NCBI RefSeq assembly: GCF_030676415.1
Contig: NZ_JAUUTW010000013.1
Location: 1 to 64,000 of the forward strand
Length of the DNA stretch: 64,000 bases
Direction: 5' to 3'
Origin: Peribacillus frigoritolerans
GTDB taxonomy: Bacteria; Bacillota; Bacilli; Bacillales; DSM-1321
A model generated the notes under the pieces. It was not told the origin of the DNA. It ran no database searches and was given only the letters and a program-made list of their open reading frames with translations. The position numbers were made by a program, and so were the translations under genes. Numbering within the stretch: position 1 is the stretch's first letter; each line of letters begins with the position of its first letter. Shown here piece after piece: positions 35,040 to 43,467 of the stretch.

Positions 35040-35080
35040 GAGCTAGGAACCTTGACACTAAAGGGTTTCTAGCCTTCTTT
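35040..35080 (+). terminator. Terminator-like hairpin after the polymerase-like gene
   Basis: GCTAGGAACC (35,042-35,051) pairs with GGGTTTCTAGC (35,063-35,073), followed by CTTCTTTG. The T run is weak. Confidence 0.55.
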
Positions 35081-35263
35081 GTAGGATTAGATAATGGTCT
35101 ATTAGGGAGAGAAAAAGAAAGCTAATATACACAACTAAGGGCAAGAATTCTCTTCTTTTTTATTTTTATTAAAAAACCAAATACGATTCCGTAAATATAC
35201 AATAACACGAAAATGCATAAGTTGCAAGTATATAAAATTACATAATAAGTGGGTGGATAAATC

Positions 35264-35428
35264 ATGAAGAAACGTATCAAATATACAGTCGATCAAAGTG
35301 GTGTAGTTCACCTAATAAAGAAATTTATAGAAAGGATGATTTATAAATGGGAAATGGATTTAAGCCGTTCAAGTGCTTCAGTATTAATTTGTTGCGCTTT
35401 ATCTCGGCTCATGGAATTAAACCAATGA
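35264..35428 (+). CDS. 54-aa ORF overlapping the next gene
   Basis: The frame starts MKKRIKYTVDQSGVVHLIKK after GGGTGG. Its second half overlaps the gene at 35,347 in another frame, so it may be a short leader-type peptide or a gene truncated by decay. The function is unknown. Confidence 0.3.
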   Translation: MKKRIKYTVDQSGVVHLIKKFIERMIYKWEMDLSRSSASVLICCALSRLMELNQ

Positions 35429-35535
35429 GTAAAGGACTTCATGAGAATGGGAAATCGTATTGGATTTTCAACTCTGATGAAATTAGTGACATATTGTTAG
35501 CGTGGACGAACAATAAGCCTGAACAATTAAAATAG
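35347..35535 (+). CDS. Small phage protein (DUF5659-like)
   Basis: 62 residues. The pattern FKCFSINLLRFISAHGIKPM followed by KSYWIFNSDEISDILLAW resembles DUF5659 proteins of Firmicute phages: a conserved N-terminal strand-helix and a W/FVF...LxxILxxW end. AAAGGATG lies 11 bases before the ATG. The function is unknown. A terminator follows at 35,563. Confidence 0.55.
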   Translation: MGNGFKPFKCFSINLLRFISAHGIKPMSKGLHENGKSYWIFNSDEISDILLAWTNNKPEQLK

Positions 35536-35562
35536 GATTAATAGTACATACATAATTATTTA

Positions 35563-35597
35563 CCAAGGCGGTTCCCAATGGGAGTCGTCTTTTTTTT
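35563..35597 (+). terminator. Intrinsic terminator
   Basis: AAGGCGGTTCCC, an AAT loop and GGGAGTCGTCTT form a long stem followed by TTTTTTT. Confidence 0.85.
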
Positions 35598-35626
35598 ACA
35601 TTCTAAAATAAGGGAGAGTTTATTAA

Positions 35627-36322
35627 ATGAAAATATCAGATAGAAATAAAATTATTATTGTTGGGGATTTAGTTTACATTACAATGTTGGGTAAGTATTC
35701 GGACAGAGTCGCTATTACAGATGTTAAATCATTCATTAAACACAAAATAGACGGTTACAGATGGTTCTGCAGTGCAAAAGGCTATGTGTATACTTGCGTG
35801 AATGGGAAAATGATTTTCATGCATCGTTTGATTACTAATTTTAAGGGTGAGCATACAGATCACATTGGAAATACTGATAATAAAATTCAGGACAAATTAG
35901 ACAATAGATTTGATAATTTAAGGCCTTGTTCAAACCAACAGAATCAACAGAATTCAAGGGTGAGAATAGATAATACTTCACTTTTTAAAGGAGTTAGCTT
36001 GGATAAGGCGATTTATAAGGTTCAGACGAGGATTAAGGGTAAGAAGTATTACCTTGGGGGATTTAATATTAATAAGTTTGAGAGCGCTCTAGAACTCTCA
36101 GGGTACGCTTATGATGTGGCTGCCACTTATTTATATGGTGAGTTCGCTGAACATAACAATGTTAAAGAAAATGGATTATTATCTGATGAAGATATGAAGA
36201 TGGTTGAAGAAATCGTATATAACAAGATTGAAAAACACGGATTACCTAAGTATCAAGCTGTACATAAAATCGAGTTAACCAATACTTATACTGGATCAAT
36301 TGAAATTGAAGAAGCGAATTAA
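35627..36322 (+). CDS. HNH endonuclease with AP2 DNA-binding domain (homing type)
   Basis: 231 residues. The HNH core spans about 60-105: FMHRLITNF, HTDHIGNTDN and DNRFDNLRPCSNQQN, with the catalytic His, Asn and metal-binding His in the usual spacing. The AP2 domain spans about 115-165: FKGVSLDKAIYKVQTRIKGK, then YYLGGF and GYAYDVAATYLYGEFA. HNH-AP2 proteins are free-standing homing endonucleases common in phages; they cut related phage genomes and spread themselves. GGGAGAG precedes the ATG. No interrupted host gene is seen around it. Confidence 0.88.
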   Translation: MKISDRNKIIIVGDLVYITMLGKYSDRVAITDVKSFIKHKIDGYRWFCSAKGYVYTCVNGKMIFMHRLITNFKGEHTDHIGNTDNKIQDKLDNRFDNLRPCSNQQNQQNSRVRIDNTSLFKGVSLDKAIYKVQTRIKGKKYYLGGFNINKFESALELSGYAYDVAATYLYGEFAEHNNVKENGLLSDEDMKMVEEIVYNKIEKHGLPKYQAVHKIELTNTYTGSIEIEEAN

Positions 36323-36531
36323 TTAAATGGATGTGTGAATGAAATGAGTATAAATTGATTATTACACAAAGAGTTATATAAAAACTATCTCAATTATGGT
36401 TTATTTAACCTTCTAAGAGGAATATGTATACTATTAAGGATATTTTGCCCTGTAAGATCTATATTTTACTAGTATTCCAAGTTGTCTTTTGTTAAAATTA
36501 GCTAAAATAGAGTTGTATTAGGAGGGTAATT

Positions 36532-36696
36532 ATGACTATTGCTACTAGACCTACTATTAACAAGCCACTTAGATCTATTAACATTGCCCCTAAATATTCT
36601 AATTTAAATAATTTACCTGTTGTTGAAAACAAAGAAAAAAGACAGCAAATTTTAAAAAACTCGTTAGAGTCAGCATCTAAAATTAAAGTATTCTAG
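36532..36696 (+). CDS. 54-aa protein upstream of a GNAT enzyme; possible antitoxin
   Basis: A small protein beginning MTIATRPTINKPLRSINIAP, with a basic N-terminus and a helical C-terminal part (NKEKRQQILKNSLESASKIK). A strong AGGAGGG precedes the ATG. Its stop is 13 bases before the acetyltransferase start, so the two genes are coupled. Antitoxins of TacT-like acetyltransferases usually have a ribbon-helix-helix (DUF1778) domain; I see none here. If it is an antitoxin it belongs to another type. The alternative is an unrelated phage peptide. Confidence 0.6.
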   Translation: MTIATRPTINKPLRSINIAPKYSNLNNLPVVENKEKRQQILKNSLESASKIKVF

Positions 36697-36709
36697 AGGA
36701 TAATAGACT

Positions 36710-37222
36710 ATGGGGAATTTAAGTGTGACAAGTTTTAAGCCAGAATCTATAGTTTCTGGTTTTTCTTGTGGTAATGATAACATCGATTATATACTTAAGA
36801 ATTATGCTGCAATCTTATTAAGTGAAGGTAAAGCAAATACAAATCTTTTCTTTTTAAACGGACAACTAGTGGGTTTTTGCACTCTCTTAGCAGACAGGAT
36901 TTCAAAAAGTAACACAAGGGTTTTTTTACAGGGGGAATTTCCTACTTATTACCCGGCCGTTCAACTTTATTCGATAGGGGTTCAAAAAGAATATCAAGAG
37001 TTTGGTATTGGCTCACAAATTCTAGAATGGGTAATCGCAAATACATATCATGCCAAGAAACAAATTGGAATTTCTTTTATAGTGTTAGAAGCTTACAAAG
37101 ATGAAAAATTGCTGAATTTTTATGGGAAAAATGGTTTTTCCAAGTGGGCATATCTTGAAGAAAATGATTCGGAATTGGTGCCTATGGTTTACGATTTCAG
37201 AGGACTAGATGGAATAATATAG
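36710..37222 (+). CDS. GNAT acetyltransferase, TacT-like
   Basis: 170 residues. The N-terminus FSCGNDNIDYILKNYA follows the pattern of TacT-type toxins, which acetylate charged tRNAs. Then come QLVGFCTLLADRISK, the region YPAVQLYSIGVQKEYQEFGI followed by GSQILEW (acetyl-CoA loop, Q/R-x-x-G-x-G/S), and the C-terminal FYGKNGFSKW with the Tyr often used as general acid. AGAGGA precedes the ATG. It is preceded by a 54-aa gene as in toxin-antitoxin operons. A protein-modifying phage acetyltransferase is the alternative. Confidence 0.8.
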   Translation: MGNLSVTSFKPESIVSGFSCGNDNIDYILKNYAAILLSEGKANTNLFFLNGQLVGFCTLLADRISKSNTRVFLQGEFPTYYPAVQLYSIGVQKEYQEFGIGSQILEWVIANTYHAKKQIGISFIVLEAYKDEKLLNFYGKNGFSKWAYLEENDSELVPMVYDFRGLDGII

Positions 37223-37275
37223 TGACATATTCAAATAAATAGTTTCATAGCCTTTAATAAAAGGAGATGATTTCA

Positions 37276-37389
37276 TTGAAACTATTTAAATTAGTAGAAC
37301 CAGACAAAAAGGGTAATTTAAGTCAAAGGAAGAAACACTTAAAAAAGGCTATCAAAACTGCAGAAAAGATTAACAAGAATAGTAGATAA
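37276..37389 (+). CDS. 37-aa basic phage peptide
   Basis: TTG start after AAGGAGATGA. The peptide begins MKLFKLVEPDKKGNLSQRKK and is strongly basic. Perfect ribosome binding and a terminator directly behind it support translation. The function is unknown. Confidence 0.5.
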   Translation: MKLFKLVEPDKKGNLSQRKKHLKKAIKTAEKINKNSR

Positions 37390-37395
37390 CTAATA

Positions 37396-37422
37396 GCATC
37401 CGAGTAATCGGGTGTTTTTTTC
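37396..37422 (+). terminator. Intrinsic terminator (repeated phage stem, copy 1)
   Basis: CATCCGA, loop GTAA, TCGGGTG, then TTTTTTT. The same stem occurs at 38,826. It separates the rightward small gene from the convergent 241-aa gene. Confidence 0.8.
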
Positions 37423-37465
37423 TTGGCGAAAGGGGGCAAATAAAAAATCCAGTTGAAAGCTGGAT

Positions 37466-38191
37466 TTACTCGTTAATGAAAAATTTGGTTATTGGTGCGA
37501 TAAAATCTTTTACTCCATTGGCAGTTGAGATTATTTCGTTTAATCGACCCATAAACTTAAATACACCTCTAACATTTTCATCTTCCACTTCGGGTCGGAT
37601 ATCTTGGTTATTCATGATTAACGAGCCTAATGATTGTTCTAAAGCAGTTTGAACTCCCTCAATTCCTGAAATGAAATACCTATGTAAAGATTCTCTTATG
37701 TTATGTAGGTTTTTCACTAGAATTTCCTTAACTCCTTTGGATAAATCTGACTCAGTAATGTGAGAAATTAACGTATCTACCTCTTCAATTAACTCATTAA
37801 TTTGTTCATCGCTAATAATTGAATCTTCTAGGTCGTGCACTAAAGAGATGTTTTCAGCTAAATAGTAAAGTGCAGTAAGAGTTTCATAGTCTAAAGATTG
37901 CTTAAATTGGGAAATGCTAGAGTTAAAATCAATAAACGCAAGTACATGTCCGATTTTATTAATAAAGACCATATTCCTTTCAGTGTTCAAACGGGGAGTG
38001 GTTTCTATGTAATCTTTTGTAGAAAAAAATAGTTGTAACATTTCATTGTATCTTAGTAACATGGCTGATGTGTCTGATGGCTCAATATCATAAACGTTTG
38101 ACCATACCGTTCTAAAAGTTGAGGTTGTTTGAAATTTGTATGCTATTTCAAGTAGGTTATGTAACTTAGAAGCAGGGTTTTCTTTTCTCAT
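37466..38191 (-). CDS. 241-aa helical protein of unknown function, opposite strand in prophage
   Basis: The only minus-strand gene within the phage block. It is almost entirely alpha-helical by composition, acidic, without membrane segment or signal peptide. Segments read NSSISQFKQSLDYETLTALY and DEQINELIEEVDTLISHITE. No family is recognised. The ATG has TTGGAGG upstream and its own promoter-like region at 38,195-38,245. Lone, separately promoted genes in this position are often expressed in the lysogen (superinfection exclusion or defence), but nothing in the sequence proves that. Confidence 0.7.
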   Translation of the reverse strand: MRKENPASKLHNLLEIAYKFQTTSTFRTVWSNVYDIEPSDTSAMLLRYNEMLQLFFSTKDYIETTPRLNTERNMVFINKIGHVLAFIDFNSSISQFKQSLDYETLTALYYLAENISLVHDLEDSIISDEQINELIEEVDTLISHITESDLSKGVKEILVKNLHNIRESLHRYFISGIEGVQTALEQSLGSLIMNNQDIRPEVEDENVRGVFKFMGRLNEIISTANGVKDFIAPITKFFINE

Positions 38192-38368
38192 ATAAATACC
38201 TCCAAAATAATCTTTATAACCTTAATATACCAAATTTATTGAGGAAAGGAGAGTAAATGATTTCTGTACCAAACTTTCATTCTTCTAATTATAACATTTA
38301 TAGGGAATAATATGCAGGAAATTGCATCCCTTACGTCGAAAGTTGTAGGTAGAAGGAGGTGGGTTAAA

Positions 38369-38599
38369 ATGCAAAAATTCAGAGTGAGATTTAAATTTGA
38401 TAACGAAAACTCTACTTCATTTATCATTGATGCAGAAAGCAAAGAGATGTTATACAGTTTTATTGTCTCTAATAAAGATTGGTATGAGCATGAGGATAAT
38501 AAAGGCGTATTAAATGTTATTAACATGAATCTTGTGACCTCTTTTTCAATAGTTGAATATAAACAGTCTTCAATATCTTCTACTAACGGTTGGCGATAA
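38369..38599 (+). CDS. 76-aa hypothetical phage protein
   Basis: MQKFRVRFKFDNENSTSFII starts after a very good AAGGAGGTGGG. It is beta-rich at the start (RVRFKF) with FIIDAESKEMLYSFI and an end NMNLVTSFSIVEYK. It resembles small phage proteins with a single mixed alpha/beta domain, but I do not recognise it. Upstream in-frame ATG at 38,312 lacks a binding site. Confidence 0.65.
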   Translation: MQKFRVRFKFDNENSTSFIIDAESKEMLYSFIVSNKDWYEHEDNKGVLNVINMNLVTSFSIVEYKQSSISSTNGWR

Positions 38600-38621
38600 T
38601 CAGGGAGAGGAGTTTGTTAGG

Positions 38622-38816
38622 ATGTCTGAAGAAAGTCTACAAAAAGAATTAATAAAGGAATTAAAAAGAACTAGAGAATCAATTAAAAAATCGGTAATAG
38701 ATTTAGATCAGATCGTAGGCAATGCAGTTTATTCTAGGATGGCAGAAGGACAACCTGATAATTCATTATTAATAAGTATTGATGAAAAACTAACTAAACT
38801 TTTAGAAAGTAAATAA
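38622..38816 (+). CDS. 64-aa helical phage protein
   Basis: It begins MSEESLQKELIKELKRTRES and is a likely coiled coil over most of its length. GGGAGAGGAG lies about 10 bases before the ATG. It is followed by the terminator at 38,826. The function is unknown. Confidence 0.6.
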   Translation: MSEESLQKELIKELKRTRESIKKSVIDLDQIVGNAVYSRMAEGQPDNSLLISIDEKLTKLLESK

Positions 38817-38825
38817 CTATTGAAG

Positions 38826-38853
38826 GCATCCGAGTAAAAATCGGGTGTTTTTT
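38826..38853 (+). terminator. Intrinsic terminator (repeated phage stem, copy 2)
   Basis: CATCCGA, loop GTAAAAA, TCGGGTG, then TTTTTT. It is nearly the same as the terminator at 37,396 and probably ends the early small-gene unit before the packaging genes. Confidence 0.8.
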
Positions 38854-38885
38854 ATTTTGGAGAAAAAGAGGGAGTGGTTTACAAA

Positions 38886-39026
38886 ATGGATTTTACATCT
38901 TTAAAAGAAGCAAGACAGTATCTAGTGGACAAATATGATATGAAAGTAAGCGACTTTGATGATATGTATGTTGAAGAATTTATGAAATTATTAGAGTTTG
39001 ATAATTTAATAATAAAGATGGTATAA
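38886..39026 (+). CDS. 46-aa phage protein
   Basis: An acidic short protein, MDFTSLKEARQYLVDKYDMK to the stop at 39,026. AGGGAGTGG precedes the ATG. It ends 3 bases before the next gene, which supports a transcriptional unit. The function is unknown. Confidence 0.5.
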   Translation: MDFTSLKEARQYLVDKYDMKVSDFDDMYVEEFMKLLEFDNLIIKMV

Positions 39027-39029
39027 GTA

Positions 39030-39278
39030 ATGGCTAAAATTATACATTTTCCTAACAAGGATGAAGATTTAATCGAACAGTTAGAATACATTACCGAACA
39101 AGCAAGGGAAGGTAAGATAAAGAATTATGCGTTTGCTGCAGAGTTGCAAGGTGAAGATGAAGGGTTAATAGCAACATCGTATTACAATGCTGATGTAGGC
39201 ACTAAACAGCTTCTAAACTCACATATTCAAGTGGATATAATGGCAGCGATGGTTGAAGTTAATTTCTTTGATGAATGA
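39030..39278 (+). CDS. 82-aa hypothetical phage protein
   Basis: Starts MAKIIHFPNKDEDLIEQLEY and contains AREGKIKNYAFAAELQGEDE, a pattern (FP...LL...EGxIxxxA) seen in many small Firmicute phage proteins just upstream of terminase genes. It is tightly packed behind the 46-aa gene. No function is known to me. Confidence 0.65.
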   Translation: MAKIIHFPNKDEDLIEQLEYITEQAREGKIKNYAFAAELQGEDEGLIATSYYNADVGTKQLLNSHIQVDIMAAMVEVNFFDE

Positions 39279-39338
39279 TTAATATTGGGATGTAAATTGT
39301 CCTTTCTTATTAAACATGTAAAGGGGGTAGGAGATGAG

Positions 39339-39797
39339 GTGGATAAGGATAGTGTAAGTAATCTAGGGATTGCACAACAGACTGCTGCTGAGTTGTTAGC
39401 TACTGGGAACATTGAGAAAAAGGAGATTGCTCAGACAGTCGGAGTGAGTAGAACAACCTTATATAACTGGATGAAGAAGGATGATAATTTTAATGCTGAG
39501 GTGGACAGACTCAAACGGGAACATAGAAATTTTGGACATCAATTAATTGAATCTAAATTAGTGGATGCTGTTAATGGATATTGGAAACTGATCAGTGAAT
39601 CTAATAATGATATGGTTAAGAAGTCTGGGTATGAATTCTTTATTGAGAGAAGTCTAGGTAAGCTATCCAATAAGACTGAGATAAGCGTGGATAATACAGT
39701 AACTAAGGTAGATGAGGATATATTAGATACTGAACATGAACGTTGGTTGAAGGATATGGGTGATGTAGTGGAAGCGGAGTATAAGGAGATTGAATAA
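39339..39797 (+). CDS. terS: Terminase small subunit-like helix-turn-helix protein (phBC6A51 type)
   Basis: 152 residues. The N-terminal helix-turn-helix reads GNIEKKEIAQTVGVSRTTLY followed by NWMKKDDNFNAEVDRL, typical of the phBC6A51-type small terminase proteins, which recognise phage DNA for packaging. The C-terminus is helical and acidic. GTG at 39,339 is preferred because AGGAGATG lies 6 bases upstream; the frame is open to 39,285. It precedes the large terminase, but with an unusually long gap of 560 bases. Confidence 0.8.
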   Translation: MDKDSVSNLGIAQQTAAELLATGNIEKKEIAQTVGVSRTTLYNWMKKDDNFNAEVDRLKREHRNFGHQLIESKLVDAVNGYWKLISESNNDMVKKSGYEFFIERSLGKLSNKTEISVDNTVTKVDEDILDTEHERWLKDMGDVVEAEYKEIE

Positions 39798-40357
39798 AAC
39801 GTTTCTTTTATCTGTATATCATATGCATTACTATTCACCCTACATATACTGAGTGTGGTTCATAATAGTCATTACAGCTAATACTCACGCCTGTTAACAT
39901 AATGCTGTTTATAGGAAGTAGATACCTAACCCTTGATGCTATAAGCTTTAGCTGTTGAGTATATGTACTTGATAGGTAATAGCTACACACTACCCACACT
40001 ACACACAGTATGCATAACAGTACGCTATCCCTTGGTACATATAGGTTAGTGTATGTATAACGTAATGAGTAGTGATGTTCGATGTATGATTGCTGATGTG
40101 TATGATGAGTGACTGATGTATGTATAGGATACTGCATGAACAATTAAATAAAATAAATAATATTAATTAAATAATTATAACAAATAAAATAATAAATATT
40201 TTTTAATTAAAAAATAAAATAATTATCTTATTCTCTCCCAGATTCCTAGCCTGAAATTCCCCAATAAAAGTATGGGGGGTGTTTCTTTTTTGAAAATGGA
40301 AAAAATCCTGTCGAGGGACACTACAATTTTTTATAAAATTTTTTCAAAGTTTGGAGG
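39798..40357. other. Unusual noncoding region between terS and terL
   Basis: Bases 39,830-40,140 are a TA/TG-alternating tract with many TATG, GATG and TGTATG repeats. Frames here have no ribosome binding site and unnatural composition. Bases 40,142-40,225 are almost pure A/T. A terminator-like stem CCCCA/TGGGG with T run lies at 40,258-40,292. The position fits a packaging (cos/pac) site, an origin or a noncoding RNA gene. Confidence 0.6.
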
Positions 40358-42127
40358 GTGGAAGCAATAACGACTGACATTATTAATACTCCTGAGAATC
40401 GGGACTTATTACGAAAGTATCTATACAAGGACTTCATTAAATCCGGCATAGATAAACATATCGCTATTCAACGTGTAGGCACATTAATGAAAAAGCATGA
40501 CGGTAATCTATTCGATAATAAAGGCTTAGCATGGTCACTAGGTAAACGTTCATTCGAATACTTCTGTCTAATGTGGTTACAGGATTTCTTTGTTCCCAAG
40601 GATACGAATACATCTAGGCCTCTTGCTCCTGTTCACTATGACATATGGAAGGTGTTGGAGAATATATTCATTGATCATACTCACGATAAGCAAGAATTTA
40701 TCTTACCTCGTGGAATTGGGAAATCAACTATTATCGATACTGCCTTAACTACATTCAATCACTGTTATAAATTAAGCACTTATACTATTGTATTAGCAAA
40801 CTTGGAAGCAGATGCAATCGAATTTGTAGATAAGACGAAGAAAGCATTACAAACACCTTATATCCTACATACATTCGGTACATTAGTTGTTCCACGTAAT
40901 CGTACAGTTAATAAGCTTGAATTAGAATTGGATAATGATACAAAGGTTAAAGCCTACTCTTCTCAAACTTCTGTTCGTGGTACATCTTATATCGCTCCTA
41001 ATGGGATATTCCGTCCAACTTGTGTTATCGCTGATGATTACATATCTGAATCCGATATCCTGACAGATGAAAGTAAAGCTAAGAAATATTCACGTTGGCA
41101 AAAAGAAGTGGAAGAGGCTGGTGATGAAGCGACTTACCGTGATGGTAAATTAATCAAATCAGCAACTAAATTTATTGTAATTGGTACTCCATTAGCACCG
41201 GGTGATTATATCGACTCCATTAAAAAGAATCCTGAATATAAAGTATTCCATAAAGCTGTAGTTGGTTTTGATGTAGACGATTATTTTGAGAATCATGAAC
41301 ATTGGCAAGAGTTTAAGCGTATTCTGTACGATTCTAAGCGTGATGATCCATTAGAAGCAGCTAAACAGTATTATTATGACAACAAAGCTGAGATGTACTA
41401 TAAGACGCTGTGGGAAGGTAAGTATGAGTGCTATAAACTTGCCATGAAATACTTTGATAAGCGTATAGCCTTCATGCAAGAGTTAATGTGTACGTCTGAG
41501 AATATTGGTGACAGATGGTTTAAATCAAATATCACACAATCGAAGGAAGATGTAGAAGCACATAAATTTACTAAGACAATGCTAACTGTGGATACTGCAG
41601 GGGTTAAGAATAAGGATAAGAAACGCAGTGACTCATTTGCTTTTGCGGTTGGGTCTCTTTCTAATAATGGATTTAAGTACATTAGGAATGCTCATTTGCG
41701 TAAGTTTGAAGAGTTTAATGAATATGTGGAACATGTAGTGGCCTTACTCAAAGAGTTTAAAGACCTTACACACGTTTTCATTGAGAAAAATACATACAAC
41801 GGTTTGGACGTAGATGATATTAAGAAACGTATTGAAAAAGATGATGAATTATCATCTAGAAATATTACATTTATCAATGAAATGCAAAGACGCAATAAAG
41901 ATGAAAAAATATCTACAATAGTATCTGATGTGAATAATGGAAGAATCATATTCTGTGAGGAACGTGTAGAAAAAGAATTTTTGGATCAAGTCATGGCTTT
42001 CTGTGGTCAAAAGTTTAGCTTACATGATGACGCAGCCGATGTATTAGCAGAATTAGCAAACAGGATTGACCAAATTGAAGTAATTGTACCTATCGTATTA
42101 TTTGATAGGAGTAAAATTGGATTTTAG
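40358..42127 (+). CDS. terL: Phage terminase large subunit
   Basis: 589 residues. N-terminal ATPase: Walker A LPRGIGKST at 116-124, Walker B CVIADDYIS, coupling motif IGTPLAP. C-terminal RNase H-like nuclease: MLTVDTAGVKNKDKKRSDS, FIEKN and the final HDDAADVLAEL. The enzyme cuts concatemeric DNA and pumps it into the prohead. The start is uncertain: the only regular in-frame start is the GTG at 40,358, which directly touches the GGAGG of its own binding site. An ATA codon at 40,367 has ideal spacing. No other start occurs before residue 44. Confidence 0.92.
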   Translation: MEAITTDIINTPENRDLLRKYLYKDFIKSGIDKHIAIQRVGTLMKKHDGNLFDNKGLAWSLGKRSFEYFCLMWLQDFFVPKDTNTSRPLAPVHYDIWKVLENIFIDHTHDKQEFILPRGIGKSTIIDTALTTFNHCYKLSTYTIVLANLEADAIEFVDKTKKALQTPYILHTFGTLVVPRNRTVNKLELELDNDTKVKAYSSQTSVRGTSYIAPNGIFRPTCVIADDYISESDILTDESKAKKYSRWQKEVEEAGDEATYRDGKLIKSATKFIVIGTPLAPGDYIDSIKKNPEYKVFHKAVVGFDVDDYFENHEHWQEFKRILYDSKRDDPLEAAKQYYYDNKAEMYYKTLWEGKYECYKLAMKYFDKRIAFMQELMCTSENIGDRWFKSNITQSKEDVEAHKFTKTMLTVDTAGVKNKDKKRSDSFAFAVGSLSNNGFKYIRNAHLRKFEEFNEYVEHVVALLKEFKDLTHVFIEKNTYNGLDVDDIKKRIEKDDELSSRNITFINEMQRRNKDEKISTIVSDVNNGRIIFCEERVEKEFLDQVMAFCGQKFSLHDDAADVLAELANRIDQIEVIVPIVLFDRSKIGF

Positions 42128-42138
42128 GGGGTGGGTTA

Positions 42139-43467
42139 GTGGAAATTAATAAAGAATTATTGGATAACTGTGTTAAAGCATTCAGAGAACAGCAATTAGC
42201 TTACACAAAGTATCAAAATTACTATGATGGAAAGCACGATATCTTAAATAACTATCAATTTAGTGAAAATCGATCCAATATGAAGATTGTAGTTAACTTT
42301 TTCAAGAAGTTTTTAACTGATGAATTAGCTTACAGCTTAAATAATCCAGTTAATTACATTGATAAGCTAGGTAATACAGAATACATTGACCGAATTGACA
42401 CCGATTTCTCTACATGGGAAAAGGTGCATGACCAGAAGCTAGTTTTAAATACAAATATTTTTGGGCACTCATTTGAATTACGATATTTTAAGGATAATGA
42501 GTTTAAAGCAACCGTATTAACACCATTAAACTGTTTTGTGTTGGAAGGTCAAGACGCAGATAAAACTGTTGAGTTGGCTATGAACTTTTTCAAGAAAAAT
42601 CGTTTCTCTGAAAAAGAAATGTGTGACTTATATCTACCCAATAAACAAGTGATCCATTACGAGATGGATGGTGACGATTTAAAAGAAATTGGACGTAGTG
42701 AACACGCATTCATGAATGTTCCTGTAACTGTTTCAGAAGCAAATTTATATCGAAGATCAATGCTAGATGATATTAAAGAATTAATCGATGCATATAACTG
42801 TACAATTTCAAACATGTGCAACGAGTTGAGTGACTTCAGAATGGCCATCCTAAAAGTTATTGGTACTAAGTTTAATAATGAAGATGATGTAGCAGCAATG
42901 AGTAAAAAAGGAGTTATTCAATTACAAACTGGTTCAGACATTGATTATCTTATTAAAAACTTACCTGATGCTTTTGCAAATAGCTCACTAAGAGAAATCA
43001 AAGAGAATATTTACAAGTTAGCATCACATATTGATACTAACGAAAAAATGACCTCGAACACCAGCTCAAGTGCCCTCAGAGGACGATTGATTACGTTAGA
43101 GAACAAATGCTCAACTATTCATACGATGCTTGAACAGGTCATTAAATCAAGACTTAAAGAATACTTTACCATTTTAAAAGCAACAGACAGTATCGATTAT
43201 AATTACCGTTTGATTAAGCTGAAATTTACGATGAATATTCCCCAGGATTTACTTGCATTAGCCGATATAGCTTCTAAATTCAAGGATGTTATGTCATTGG
43301 AAACTATTTATGGGTTATTACCTTTTGTTGAAAATCCTCAAATGGAGTATGAGAAGTTCATAAAGCAACAAGAGAATATGATGGGATTTGAACCAGATTT
43401 AGACGCTATTTCAGACGATACAGCGAGTGATGAAGTTCCTCTAGAGGAAGCGGATACCATTGAATAA
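42139..43467 (+). CDS. Phage portal protein (SPP1 gp6-like)
   Basis: 442 residues of the SPP1 gp6/phage_prot_Gp6 portal family, the ring at the capsid vertex through which DNA passes. Characteristic parts are YYDGKHDILNN near residue 28, NRSNMKIVVNFFKKFLTDEL, and the C-terminal wing/crown with SSSALRGRLITLENKCSTIH. The GTG at 42,139 follows GGGGGTGGG. The acidic C-terminus (SDDTASDEVPLEEAD) is usual. It overlaps the next gene by 8 bases. Confidence 0.92.
   Translation: MEINKELLDNCVKAFREQQLAYTKYQNYYDGKHDILNNYQFSENRSNMKIVVNFFKKFLTDELAYSLNNPVNYIDKLGNTEYIDRIDTDFSTWEKVHDQKLVLNTNIFGHSFELRYFKDNEFKATVLTPLNCFVLEGQDADKTVELAMNFFKKNRFSEKEMCDLYLPNKQVIHYEMDGDDLKEIGRSEHAFMNVPVTVSEANLYRRSMLDDIKELIDAYNCTISNMCNELSDFRMAILKVIGTKFNNEDDVAAMSKKGVIQLQTGSDIDYLIKNLPDAFANSSLREIKENIYKLASHIDTNEKMTSNTSSSALRGRLITLENKCSTIHTMLEQVIKSRLKEYFTILKATDSIDYNYRLIKLKFTMNIPQDLLALADIASKFKDVMSLETIYGLLPFVENPQMEYEKFIKQQENMMGFEPDLDAISDDTASDEVPLEEADTIE

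Noticed and set aside
39835..40143. Minus-strand open frame of about 100 codons between terS and terL
   Set aside because: Composition is dominated by Tyr, Thr, His and Ser from a TA/TG-repetitive tract, it has no ribosome binding site and runs against the late genes. It is better seen as noncoding DNA.
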